23,692 nt of DNA, from contig CAYNST010000048.1 in the NCBI GenBank assembly GCA_964399955.1, positions 1-23,692 of the forward strand. Reading direction: 5' to 3'. The notes under the pieces were generated by a model. It was not told the DNA's origin, did no database searches, and saw only the letters and a list, made by a program, of their open reading frames with translations. The position numbers and the translations under genes were made by a program. Each line of letters begins with the position of its first letter. Position 1 is the first letter of the stretch. This DNA comes from CAYNST01 sp964399955 (lineage in GTDB: Bacteria; Pseudomonadota; Gammaproteobacteria; Pseudomonadales; Cellvibrionaceae). Shown in pieces: positions 1 through 7,359 of the stretch.

Positions 1-99
1 AGCGGCGCGGACAATCTACGCGCGCCTTCTTCCCGGTGGTTACTCCTTCTCCCTAAGCACCGGCGCCTGCCGAGTGTGCGTTTTCCTGTCTGACCAAGG

Positions 100-105
100 T
101 ACAAT
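100..105 (+). promoter_or_regulatory. Candidate -10 box for ung
   Basis: TACAAT matches the sigma70 -10 consensus at five of six positions and lies about 35 nt before the chosen ung start, giving a leader of roughly 28 nt. No good -35 hexamer is found 16-18 nt upstream, so this rests on the -10 box alone. Confidence 0.3.
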
Positions 106-139
106 CTTTGGCAACCTATGCCACTGGAAGATTCCCGTC

Positions 140-823
140 ATGACGTCTACTGCAGTCCAGCTGCACCCCTCCTGGCTCAATGTACTGGGGGATGAATTTG
201 ATCAGCCCTACATGCAGGCGCTGAAAGCATTCCTGCGGTCAGAAAAAACGCAAGGGAAGGTCATTTACCCGGCTGGAAACGACATTTTCAATGCCTTCAA
301 CCGCACCCCTCTGGACCGGGTGAAAGTGGTAATCCTGGGGCAGGACCCCTACCATGGGCCGGGGCAGGCGCACGGGTTGTGCTTTTCGGTGCTGCCAGGG
401 GTCAGCCCGCCACCGTCGCTGGTGAATATCTTCAAGGAGATACAGCGGGAATTGGCAATTCCTGTTCCTGCGCACGGGTGTCTTGAGCACTGGGCCGAAC
501 AGGGTGTGCTGCTTCTCAACGCCACCCTCACCGTAGAGCGGGGCCGGGCCGGCTCCCATCAGGGCAAGGGCTGGGAACAATTTACTGACAGCGCTATTCG
601 GGTACTGGGCCGGGAGCGCGAGGGACTGGTCTTTTTGCTATGGGGCGCCTACGCGCAGAAAAAGGCGGCGCTCATCGACAACCGCAAGCACCTGATCCTT
701 ATGTCTCCTCACCCTTCGCCGCTTTCAGCGCACCGGGGTTTCTTCGGCAACGATCATTTCGTGCGCACCAACAGCTGGCTGGAGGAGCGGGGCGAAGCGG
801 CCATAGATTGGCGCTTGCCGTGA
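140..823 (+). CDS. ung: Uracil-DNA glycosylase (family 1)
   Basis: Removes uracil from DNA by cutting the N-glycosidic bond, starting base excision repair in the cytoplasm. The 227-residue product matches the usual size (E. coli about 229). Visible motifs are the water-activating loop GQDPYHGPGQAHG (residues 67-79, catalytic Asp69), the uracil-pocket segment LLLN near 125, and the DNA-intercalation loop HPSPLSAHRG near 190-199. The frame stays open upstream to a GTG at 74, but the ATG at 140 is preferred: GGAAG lies about 9 nt before it and homology begins there. The gene stands alone, 89 nt before ruvC; the more usual neighbour ahead of ruvC, yebC, is not seen. Identification is near certain; the start is slightly less so. 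Confidence 0.97.
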   Translation: MTSTAVQLHPSWLNVLGDEFDQPYMQALKAFLRSEKTQGKVIYPAGNDIFNAFNRTPLDRVKVVILGQDPYHGPGQAHGLCFSVLPGVSPPPSLVNIFKEIQRELAIPVPAHGCLEHWAEQGVLLLNATLTVERGRAGSHQGKGWEQFTDSAIRVLGREREGLVFLLWGAYAQKKAALIDNRKHLILMSPHPSPLSAHRGFFGNDHFVRTNSWLEERGEAAIDWRLP

Positions 824-859
824 CCTGTGCGGCGGGCAACAGTGCCGCAGGACTTGACC

Positions 860-865
860 TATACT
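860..865 (+). promoter_or_regulatory. Candidate -10 box ahead of ruvC
   Basis: TATACT is a five-of-six match to the sigma70 -10 consensus, about 48 nt before the ruvC ATG. It directly follows TTGACC, which is too close to be its -35, and no clear -35 lies 17 nt upstream. It may drive ruvCAB separately from ung. Confidence 0.25.
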
Positions 866-912
866 GCTGGTACTGAAACACTGCCCATCAAATCACTGTG
901 ATTTTATACACC

Positions 913-1434
913 ATGGCACTGATCCTGGGGATTGACCCCGGTTCTCGAAAGACAGGCTACGGCATCATCAGCCATATGGCCGGCAAGAGCCACTACGTGA
1001 GCAGTGGCGTGATTCGCATGCCAGCTTGTATGGACTTGCCCGAGCGGCTAAAGGTTATTTTTGAATCTGTCTGTGAAATCATAGAGGCCTTCAGCCCCCA
1101 GGAAATGGCGATAGAACAAGTGTTCATGGCCAAAAATGCCGGCTCGGCGCTTAAGCTAGGGCAAGCGCGCGGCGCGGCCATTGTTGCCGGGGTCAGCCGC
1201 AATCTGCCGGTGGCGGAATACGAAGCCCGCAAGGTGAAACAGTCGGTAGTGGGCACAGGTGCGGCGGACAAGCTGCAGGTGCAGCACATGGTCAAAGTGC
1301 TTTTGTCCCTGCCTGCTGCACCGCAGGAAGACGCAGCCGACGCCTTGGCCATTGCCCTGTGCCATGCCAACACACAGCACCATTTGATTCGCCTGGCGGG
1401 ATCGCGCCAGTTCAGACGAGGGCGAGTAGTTTGA
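913..1434 (+). CDS. ruvC: Crossover junction endodeoxyribonuclease RuvC
   Basis: Dimeric Holliday-junction resolvase that cuts two opposing strands of a four-way junction, working with the RuvAB branch-migration motor. The product has 173 residues, the family's usual length, and an RNase H-like fold signature. Acidic catalytic residues are visible as Asp8 (ILGIDPGS), Glu68 (AIEQVFMAKN), Asp140 and Asp143 (EDAADALAIA), matching E. coli D7, E66, D138 and D141. The ATG at 913 is chosen because MALILGIDPG is the normal N-terminus; an in-frame GTG lies 15 nt upstream. No good Shine-Dalgarno is seen before 913. The stop overlaps the TTG start of ruvA (TTGA), so the two are probably translationally coupled. 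Confidence 0.97.
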   Translation: MALILGIDPGSRKTGYGIISHMAGKSHYVSSGVIRMPACMDLPERLKVIFESVCEIIEAFSPQEMAIEQVFMAKNAGSALKLGQARGAAIVAGVSRNLPVAEYEARKVKQSVVGTGAADKLQVQHMVKVLLSLPAAPQEDAADALAIALCHANTQHHLIRLAGSRQFRRGRVV

Positions 1435-2051
1435 TTGGACGATTACAGGGCTACCTGCTGGAAAAACAGCCGCCCAATTTGCTTATTGATGTGGGTGGCG
1501 TGGGCTACGATGTTCAGGCACCCATGACCACCTTTTACCAGCTACCGGATCTGGGCGCAGAGACCGTGCTGCATATTCATCTGGCGGTCAGCGAGACCGC
1601 CCAGCAGCTCTACGGGTTTTACAGCAAAGACGACCGCAGCCTGTTTCGCCAGTTGATCAAGGTCAGCGGCGTGGGACCAAAGATGGCGCTTGGCATCATG
1701 TCCGGCATGGACAGCGACGAATTTGTGCGCTGTGTGAAGGACAACCGCGTGAGCGCCCTGGTCAAGGTGCCGGGGGTGGGCAAGAAGACCGCCGAGCGTC
1801 TGATCATTGACATGCGCGACCGTCTCAAGGACTGGCGGGGCGGTTCAACGGCCACGCCCAGCCGCGCAGCAGAAACCAACTCGCAAACCGCCGCCAACCT
1901 CATGCTTGCCGAAGCCGAGAGCGCGTTGGTGGCTCTGGGCTACAAGCCAACCGAGGCCGCGCGGGCGATTGCAGCGGTTGTGGATCAGCACCCGGTGACC
2001 CGCTGTGAAGACCTTATTCGGTTGACCCTGCGCAGCATGATGCCCAAATAA
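1431..2051 (+). CDS. ruvA: Holliday junction branch migration protein RuvA (TTG start)
   Basis: Tetrameric DNA-binding subunit that holds the Holliday junction and loads RuvB. From the TTG at 1431 the product is 206 residues (E. coli 203) and begins with the family's MIGRL..G N-terminus of the OB-fold domain. Two helix-hairpin-helix motifs follow: KVSGVGPKMAL (about 77-87) and KVPGVGKKTAE (about 112-122). A flexible Ser/Thr/Ala-rich linker (about 138-155) leads to the C-terminal RuvB-contacting three-helix domain. The frame is open upstream to 1359 inside ruvC, but that extension is not RuvA-like. TTG is supported by homology, by GAGGGCGAG just upstream and by the 4-nt overlap with the ruvC stop, which is the coupling geometry of ATGA junctions with a rare start codon. 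Confidence 0.96.
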   Translation: MIGRLQGYLLEKQPPNLLIDVGGVGYDVQAPMTTFYQLPDLGAETVLHIHLAVSETAQQLYGFYSKDDRSLFRQLIKVSGVGPKMALGIMSGMDSDEFVRCVKDNRVSALVKVPGVGKKTAERLIIDMRDRLKDWRGGSTATPSRAAETNSQTAANLMLAEAESALVALGYKPTEAARAIAAVVDQHPVTRCEDLIRLTLRSMMPK

Positions 2052-2099
2052 ACGGGCTTGGCCTGCAGTACTACTCGCACCTTGATGAAGACCAAGCGC

Positions 2100-3149
2100 A
2101 TGATTGAGCCGGACAACTTTTCTTCCAGTCGCCTTATAGATGCCGCGCCCAAGCCGCGGGAGGAGCAGCAGGACCGTGCGATTCGTCCCAAGCGGCTTTG
2201 CGACTATATCGGCCAGCCGGCCGTGCGTGAGCAAATGGAAATATTCATTGGCGCGGCCAGAAAACGCGGTGAACCCCTGGACCATACCTTGGTTTTTGGC
2301 CCGCCGGGACTGGGAAAGACCACGCTTGCCAACATCATTGCCACGGAGATGGGCGTTGACCTGAAGAGTACCTCCGGGCCGGTTTTGGAAAAAGCGGGCG
2401 ATCTGGCCGCCTTGATGACCAATCTGGAGCCGGGAGATGTTCTTTTTATAGATGAGATCCACAGACTGAGCCCGGTGGTGGAAGAAATTCTCTACCCGGC
2501 CATGGAAGATTACCAACTGGATATCATGATTGGTGAGGGGCCTGCAGCCCGATCAATCAAGCTGGATCTGCCACCTTTCACCCTGGTGGGTGCGACAACC
2601 CGAGCCGGTCTGCTCACTTCGCCGCTGCGGGATCGCTTTGGCATTGTGCAGCGGCTCGAGTTTTACAATAACCAGGACCTAACCCAGATCGCCTTGCGCT
2701 CGGCACAGTTGTTGGGGGTTGTATTGGACGGGCTGGGCGCAGAGGAGATAGCCAAGCGCTCTCGCGGCACGCCGCGCATTGTCAACCGTCTGCTGCGGCG
2801 GGTCCGGGACTACGCAGAGGTCAAAAGCGACGGCAGCATCACTGCGGAAACGGCCAATGCCGCGCTGAACCTGCTCAATGTGGACGCCTTGGGCTTTGAT
2901 CATATGGACAGGCGCCTGTTGCTGGCGTTGATCGAGAAATTTTCCGGCGGGCCTGTGGGTGTTGACAGTCTGGCGGCGGCCATCAGTGAAGAGCGCGACA
3001 CCATAGAGGATGTGCTGGAGCCCTATCTTATACAGCAAGGGTATATGATGCGCACCTCCCGCGGCCGAATGGCGACGCAGCGCACCTACGATCATTTTGG
3101 TCTGCGGTTGCCGGAAAAGCACCAGCAGAGCGAATTGCCCAATCTCTAA
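2100..3149 (+). CDS. ruvB: Holliday junction DNA helicase RuvB
   Basis: AAA+ ATPase; hexameric rings drive branch migration of Holliday junctions bound by RuvA. The product has 349 residues (E. coli 336). Visible motifs are Walker A GPPGLGKTT (67-75), Walker B LFIDEIH (115-121), sensor-1 region GATTRAG, the arginine-finger region LRDRFG, and a C-terminal winged helix with TSRGRMAT near residue 322. The start at 2100 gives the usual MIE N-terminus; in-frame alternatives at 2085 and 2058 lack better ribosome sites. It lies 48 nt after ruvA, in the same presumed operon. About 408 nt without a convincing gene follow it. Confidence 0.97.
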   Translation: MIEPDNFSSSRLIDAAPKPREEQQDRAIRPKRLCDYIGQPAVREQMEIFIGAARKRGEPLDHTLVFGPPGLGKTTLANIIATEMGVDLKSTSGPVLEKAGDLAALMTNLEPGDVLFIDEIHRLSPVVEEILYPAMEDYQLDIMIGEGPAARSIKLDLPPFTLVGATTRAGLLTSPLRDRFGIVQRLEFYNNQDLTQIALRSAQLLGVVLDGLGAEEIAKRSRGTPRIVNRLLRRVRDYAEVKSDGSITAETANAALNLLNVDALGFDHMDRRLLLALIEKFSGGPVGVDSLAAAISEERDTIEDVLEPYLIQQGYMMRTSRGRMATQRTYDHFGLRLPEKHQQSELPNL

Positions 3150-3201
3150 GCGGTTTTGCTCAGTCGCACCATCTCATTGACAGCCTTATGGTCTGCGGAC
3201 A

Positions 3202-3229
3202 TTGCAAGTGCCTTAGCCTTTGCTATGAT
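3202..3229 (+). promoter_or_regulatory. Candidate extended -10 promoter for the tol-pal operon
   Basis: TTGCAA (3202-3207), a 16-nt spacer and TATGAT (3224-3229) preceded by TGC, which makes an extended -10 element (TGnTATGAT). TATGAT is one base from consensus. Transcription from here would give a leader of about 320 nt before tolQ. The box TTGACA at 3177-3182 has no good -10 at 16-18 nt. Confidence 0.4.
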
Positions 3230-3426
3230 TGTTGAAGCCGCACTGTCAAAAATCAGTCAGTTGCCACTAGCGCCTGGCGGATTTGGCGCTGCAAGTCAAA
3301 ATATTGCCGGTTCGCCATACGCTTCTGCCTCACGCTTGCGGCGTCCAAAGCGGTTTGGTTTGCGCAGATGCGACTCGAACCGCTTCAGCGCCAGGCGCTT
3401 GAGTCGGAGGTTAACAGCACTGTCTG

Positions 3427-3450
3427 GGCGGGTTTCCGCTCAAACTCGCC
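3427..3450 (+). other. 9-bp GC-rich hairpin in the tolQ leader
   Basis: GGCGGGTTT pairs with AAACTCGCC across a 6-nt loop, with one G-U wobble in the RNA. No T-run follows, so it is not an intrinsic terminator. It sits about 110 nt before the tolQ start. Confidence 0.5.
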
Positions 3451-3557
3451 GCCTATCACATAAATAATGCTGGGTTAATGGAACGTAAATCTCACGAAAC
3501 ACTTCTAAAGCCCGGCGCACCCGCAATGCCTCACCGTGTTAAGGATCTACCCGCACT

Positions 3558-4247
3558 ATGAATCAGGCCGAACCTTTATCCATTTTCTATTTGATCAGCA
3601 ATGCCGGTTTGCTGGTGCAGTTTGTCATGCTTATCCTGTTTATGGCGTCCGTAGTTTCATGGGTGATGATTGTGCGGCGCGGAATCTACCAGTCCAAGGC
3701 GCGGCGTGGCATGGTAGGTTTTGAGCGCAAATTCTGGTCCGGCATTGATTTGACTCAGTTGTACAAGCAAAGCAACAGCAAAGCCAAGGGCGGTGAGGTT
3801 GGCGGCATGGAGCAAATATTCCGTGCCGGGTTCAAAGAGTTTTCGCGTCTGCGGCAACAGCAGAACACCGACAAGGACGCAATAATGGAAGGCGCCCAGC
3901 GAGCAATGCGGGTGGCACTGGCACGGGAACAGGAAAAGCTGGAGACAAACCTGCCATTTTTGGCAAGTGTCGCCTCCGTAAGCCCCTACATAGGTCTGTT
4001 TGGCACCGTGTGGGGCATTATGAACTCCTTCCGCGCGCTGGCCACGGTACAGCAAGCTACGCTTGCTGCGGTTGCTCCGGGTATCTCCGAAGCGCTGGTT
4101 GCTACGGCAATGGGGCTGTTTGCGGCCATCCCAGCGGTAATGGCTTACAATCGCTTCTCTGCCAATGCAGAAAGCCTGGTGGCTAATTACGAAACTTTTG
4201 CAGAAGAATTCTCCGCCATTCTTCACCGGCAGATGCACGCAGACTGA
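3558..4247 (+). CDS. tolQ: Tol-Pal system proton channel subunit TolQ
   Basis: Inner-membrane subunit of the TolQR proton-driven motor that energises TolA and helps outer-membrane constriction at division. It belongs to the ExbB/TolQ/MotA family. At 229 residues it is full length (E. coli 230). Three membrane helices are visible: about 16-39, 133-155 and 169-196, with a large charged cytoplasmic loop (about 40-130) between the first and second. The segment ASVSPYIGLFGTVWGIM (139-155) is the family signature. The ATG at 3558 has AAGGAT about 13 nt upstream, a little far. It is first gene of tolQRAB-pal-cpoB, with tolR starting 10 nt after its stop. Confidence 0.97.
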   Translation: MNQAEPLSIFYLISNAGLLVQFVMLILFMASVVSWVMIVRRGIYQSKARRGMVGFERKFWSGIDLTQLYKQSNSKAKGGEVGGMEQIFRAGFKEFSRLRQQQNTDKDAIMEGAQRAMRVALAREQEKLETNLPFLASVASVSPYIGLFGTVWGIMNSFRALATVQQATLAAVAPGISEALVATAMGLFAAIPAVMAYNRFSANAESLVANYETFAEEFSAILHRQMHAD

Positions 4248-4257
4248 GGTGTAACTG

Positions 4258-4680
4258 ATGGCAAAACCAAAAAAGCACAAGGCCATGGCCGAAATCAACG
4301 TCGTCCCGTATATCGACGTAATGCTGGTGTTGCTGGTAGTGTTCATGGTGACCGCGCCCCTGCTGATGCAGGGCGTCAAAGTGGACCTGCCGCAGGCGCC
4401 CTCCGCAGAGATGGCCGACACCGATGAAGAACCGCTGATTGTCTCCGTCCGCGCCGACGGCAGCTATTACCTGAACCTGGGCGGCGACCAGGAAGCCGCC
4501 AGGCCTTTACAGGAAATTACCGATACGGTCGGCAAGGTACTGCGGCAGAAGCCTCAAACCCAGGTTCTGGTTTGGGGTGATACGGCCGTGCCTTACGGAA
4601 CCGTAGTGGCATTGATGACTCAATTACAGACTGCAGGCGCGCCGTCAGTTGGCCTGGTCACCAGTCCACCGGAGTTATAG
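4258..4680 (+). CDS. tolR: Tol-Pal system proton channel subunit TolR
   Basis: Partner of TolQ in the proton channel; ExbD/TolR family. The 140-residue product has a short basic cytoplasmic N-terminus (AKPKKHK), one membrane helix (about 17-38) that contains the essential proton-carrying aspartate (Asp20 in VVPYIDVMLVLLVVF; E. coli D23), and a periplasmic C-terminal domain (about 55-140). GAGGTG precedes the ATG at good spacing. The next gene begins within 10 nt, consistent with one transcript. Confidence 0.97.
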   Translation: MAKPKKHKAMAEINVVPYIDVMLVLLVVFMVTAPLLMQGVKVDLPQAPSAEMADTDEEPLIVSVRADGSYYLNLGGDQEAARPLQEITDTVGKVLRQKPQTQVLVWGDTAVPYGTVVALMTQLQTAGAPSVGLVTSPPEL

Positions 4681-4688
4681 ATCGGGTG

Positions 4689-5498
4689 ATGCTGCCTTCT
4701 GTGTTGGAAAATTACGTCATTCCTGTGGGTGTCAGTGCGTTGCTGCACGCAGCGGTCCTGGGGGTCATGTTCACCTCCTGGGCGGGGAAGGAGCAGCCGC
4801 AAGAGATTAAAAGGCCCAATTTTGTGCAGGCTACACTGGTACAGCTGGAGGCAAAACCGCAGGCTCAGCCCGCTGCCGCCGAAGTCAAGCCCAAAGTGGT
4901 GGACCTGACCAAGCGGCAGCAGGAGCAAGATCAGCAAAGGCAGGCCGAGCAAAAACGGCAGCAAGAAGTCAAGCGAAGACAGGATCAGGAAAAACAAGCA
5001 CTGGCGGAGGCGGAGCGGAAAAAGCGCGAAGAAGCTGAACGCAAACGCAAAGAGGCGGAAAAAAAGAAGCAGGACGCAGAGCGTCAAGCGCGGGAGAAGG
5101 CGGATGCCGAGCGCCGCAAGCAGGAGGAGGCCCGCAGCCAGGAACAGGCTCGTGCTGCTGCACAGGCAGAAACCGAGCGCCTGGAGCAGTCCTATGCAGA
5201 AACTGCCCAAAGCTTCATGAGCGTGATTTCCCAGCGGGTGGAACAGCATTGGAGCCGTCCGCCCTCTGCACGAAACGGCATGGAGTGCGAGCTGCTTATC
5301 CAGCTTGTGCCTACTGGTCGCGTCATCAGTGTTGATGTGGTGCGCAGCAGTGGCAATGCCCAGTTTGATCGGTCAGCCATGCAGGCGGTGAATCAGGCCG
5401 AACAATTTCCGGAGCTGCGCAATATGGCTCCCGAAGTGTTTGAGCGGTATTACCGTGAATTGAGATTAATTTTCAGACCACAGGATTTAAGACAGTGA
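4689..5498 (+). CDS. tolA: Cell envelope integrity protein TolA
   Basis: Inner-membrane-anchored periplasm-spanning protein that links the TolQR motor to TolB and Pal. From the ATG at 4689 there are 269 residues; a GTG directly upstream (4686) would add one residue, and GGAG at 4671-4674 could serve either. Three domains are visible: a membrane anchor (about 10-30), a long Lys/Glu/Gln/Ala-rich helical region (about 75-165), and a TonB-like C-terminal domain (about 170-269, with CELLIQLVPTGRV and SGNAQFDRSAMQAV). It is much shorter than E. coli TolA (421 residues), the difference lying in the central helix, which is known to vary in length. The stop overlaps the tolB start (GTGA). Confidence 0.95.
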   Translation: MLPSVLENYVIPVGVSALLHAAVLGVMFTSWAGKEQPQEIKRPNFVQATLVQLEAKPQAQPAAAEVKPKVVDLTKRQQEQDQQRQAEQKRQQEVKRRQDQEKQALAEAERKKREEAERKRKEAEKKKQDAERQAREKADAERRKQEEARSQEQARAAAQAETERLEQSYAETAQSFMSVISQRVEQHWSRPPSARNGMECELLIQLVPTGRVISVDVVRSSGNAQFDRSAMQAVNQAEQFPELRNMAPEVFERYYRELRLIFRPQDLRQ

Positions 5499-6778
5499 GG
5501 CTATTTTCAGTTGCTGTATTTTGTATTCTTGCCAGCCTGTCGCAGCAGGTATTTGCCGGCCTCACGATAGAAATAACTCAGGGCTCTGACAACCCAACGC
5601 CTATAGCCGTGGTGCCGTTTACCGGCTCGGCCACTTTGCCTGAGGATATTCAGGCGATTGTGTCGGCCAACCTTTTGCGCAGCGGCTTGTTTAGGCCCAT
5701 TCCAAAAACCGACATGCTTGCCAACCCCAAGTCGCAGGCCGAGGTGTTTTACCGGGACTGGCGCATTCTGGGCGCGTCCTATCTGGTGATAGGGCAGTTC
5801 AATCAGGAGGCCGGCCGCTACCGCCTGCAGTATGAACTCTACGATGTCTTGTCACAGCGCCGAATATTTCAGAAGCAGGTAGGGGGTGGGCCGCAGCAGT
5901 TGCGAGATATGGCCCATGCAGTGAGTGACGCCGTATATGAAGCTATTACCGGCATGCGTGGCGCATTTGCTACCAAGATCTTATATGTAGAAGATATGGG
6001 GCGGCCAGCGGCTGACCGTTATCGCCTGATGTATGCGGATGCGGACGGCGCTCGCGAGCGCGCACTGTTTCAGTCAAAAGAACCCCTGCTGTCTCCGTCC
6101 TGGTCGCCGGATATGCGGCGCATTGCTTATGTTTCGTTTGAAACTACCCGGCCGGCCATTTTTATGCAGGACCTGGCCAGTGGCGAGCGAACTCAGCTTA
6201 CCGATTTCAAGGGCTTGAACGGGGCGCCGGCCTGGTCACCCGATGGGCGCCAGCTTGCCCTGGTGCTGTCGAAGGACGGCAACCCCGAGATATACACCCT
6301 GGATGTTGCCACTCGCGCACTCAGGCGTGTGACCAATCACTTTGCCATAGATACAGAGCCGAACTGGAGCGTAGATGGTCGCTCCATAATCTTCACCTCG
6401 AACCGAGGCGGAAGCCCGCAGATCTACCAAGTTAACCTGGCCAGCAATCGGGTAGAGCGGCTGACGTTTGACGGAGACTACAACGCGCGCCCCCGGGTTT
6501 CGCCCGACGGTCGGAGTCTGGTGATGGTGCATCGACGCAACGGTGTGTTTCACATTGCGTCACAGGATATCAAAACGGGTGACTTGCGTGTTCTGACAGA
6601 AACTGCCTATGATGAGTCTCCGAGTATAGCGCCCAACGGAGCTATGCTATTATACGCTACGCAGCACCAGAACAAGGGCGTGCTGGCCGCTGTATCCATG
6701 GATGCGGGCACCAGGTTTCGTCTGCCATCTAAACAGGGTGATGTTAGGGAGCCCGCTTGGTCTCCATTTGTTAACTGA
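5495..6778 (+). CDS. tolB: Tol-Pal system periplasmic protein TolB
   Basis: Periplasmic beta-propeller that binds Pal and TolA and modulates Pal's grip on peptidoglycan. The 427-residue product starts with a signal peptide (about 1-21, likely cut after VFA), then an N-terminal alpha/beta domain (about 22-165), then a six-bladed propeller with repeated WSPD-type motifs (SPSWSPDMRR, PAWSPDGRQ, PNWSVDGRS, PRVSPDGRS, EPAWSPF). The GTG start at 5495 is supported by the signal peptide beginning there and by the 4-nt GTGA overlap with tolA, which suggests translational coupling. Length is close to E. coli (430). Confidence 0.97.
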   Translation: MRLFSVAVFCILASLSQQVFAGLTIEITQGSDNPTPIAVVPFTGSATLPEDIQAIVSANLLRSGLFRPIPKTDMLANPKSQAEVFYRDWRILGASYLVIGQFNQEAGRYRLQYELYDVLSQRRIFQKQVGGGPQQLRDMAHAVSDAVYEAITGMRGAFATKILYVEDMGRPAADRYRLMYADADGARERALFQSKEPLLSPSWSPDMRRIAYVSFETTRPAIFMQDLASGERTQLTDFKGLNGAPAWSPDGRQLALVLSKDGNPEIYTLDVATRALRRVTNHFAIDTEPNWSVDGRSIIFTSNRGGSPQIYQVNLASNRVERLTFDGDYNARPRVSPDGRSLVMVHRRNGVFHIASQDIKTGDLRVLTETAYDESPSIAPNGAMLLYATQHQNKGVLAAVSMDAGTRFRLPSKQGDVREPAWSPFVN

Positions 6779-6822
6779 TTTACAAGCACAATAAACACAT
6801 GCTCATTTGGGAGTGATAAAAA

Positions 6823-7341
6823 ATGTTAAAGACTTTGAAATCAACATTGGGGTTGGCAATGGTGGTAGGCGTAATGGCTGGCTGTTCCAGCAATCAGACC
6901 GCCGAAGATACCGGAGCCACTATGGAGCCAGAGCAACAGTCTTCCACGCCTTCAGGTATGGGCGTGGAAAGTGATAGCGGTTTGGACTCTGCGGATATGA
7001 CCGGCGCCGAGGATATGGCGGATATACCCACCGTATTTTATTTTGAATTTGACTCTGCGGTTCTGGATTCTCAGGCTCGGTCTGCACTCCTTGCTCACGC
7101 CGAGCGGTTCCGCAACAATTCAGGCTCCATTCGTTTGACCGGCCATGCCGACGAACGCGGTAGCCGAGAGTACAACATGGCACTGGGTGAGCGACGCGCC
7201 AATGCCGCACGTGATTTCCTGGTGCTGCAGGGCATTGCCCGCAACCGCATTGAAACCGTAAGTTATGGTGAAGAGCGTCCTGCGGTCCGTGGCAGCAACG
7301 AATCCGCGTGGGCGCAGAATCGCCGCGTAGAACTGCAATAA
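6823..7341 (+). CDS. pal: Peptidoglycan-associated lipoprotein Pal
   Basis: Outer-membrane lipoprotein that tethers the outer membrane to peptidoglycan and is mobilised by TolQRAB during division. The 172-residue product has a lipoprotein signal with lipobox MAGC and modified Cys21, an acidic Ser/Thr/Gly-rich linker (about 22-65), and an OmpA-like peptidoglycan-binding domain (about 66-172) with FYFEFDSAVL and GHADERGSREYN followed by LGERRANAARDFL. GGGAGTG lies about 8 nt before the ATG. The 44-nt gap after tolB leaves room for a separate promoter, but none is convincing. Confidence 0.97.
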   Translation: MLKTLKSTLGLAMVVGVMAGCSSNQTAEDTGATMEPEQQSSTPSGMGVESDSGLDSADMTGAEDMADIPTVFYFEFDSAVLDSQARSALLAHAERFRNNSGSIRLTGHADERGSREYNMALGERRANAARDFLVLQGIARNRIETVSYGEERPAVRGSNESAWAQNRRVELQ

Positions 7342-7359
7342 GAGATCATTTTTCAGCTC

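Larger units (their letters stand above)
3150..3557. other. 408-nt gap between ruvB and tolQ; structured leader, no ybgC
   Basis: Many gammaproteobacteria carry the acyl-CoA thioesterase gene ybgC here. The gap is about the size of a ybgC gene, but no frame shows a hot-dog thioesterase sequence. A 103-codon frame at 3156-3467 is arginine/serine/alanine-rich, has no recognisable motif and is probably chance. What is visible is a promoter candidate (3202-3229) and inverted repeats: a 6-bp stem 3269-3274/3285-3290, an 8-bp stem 3348-3355/3378-3385, an 11-bp long-range pairing 3269-3279/3389-3399, and a 9-bp hairpin 3427-3450. The first and third compete for the same bases. Confidence 0.6.

Noticed and set aside
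1..56. Possible C-terminus of an upstream gene ending at TAA 54-56
   Set aside because: Only about 17 codons are visible and their sequence is not recognisable; a purine-rich minus-strand stretch here has no start codon at the right distance.
3156..3467. 103-codon open frame between ruvB and tolQ
   Set aside because: Arg/Ser/Ala-rich with no motif, no good ribosome site, and it lies over strong inverted repeats; not thioesterase-like.
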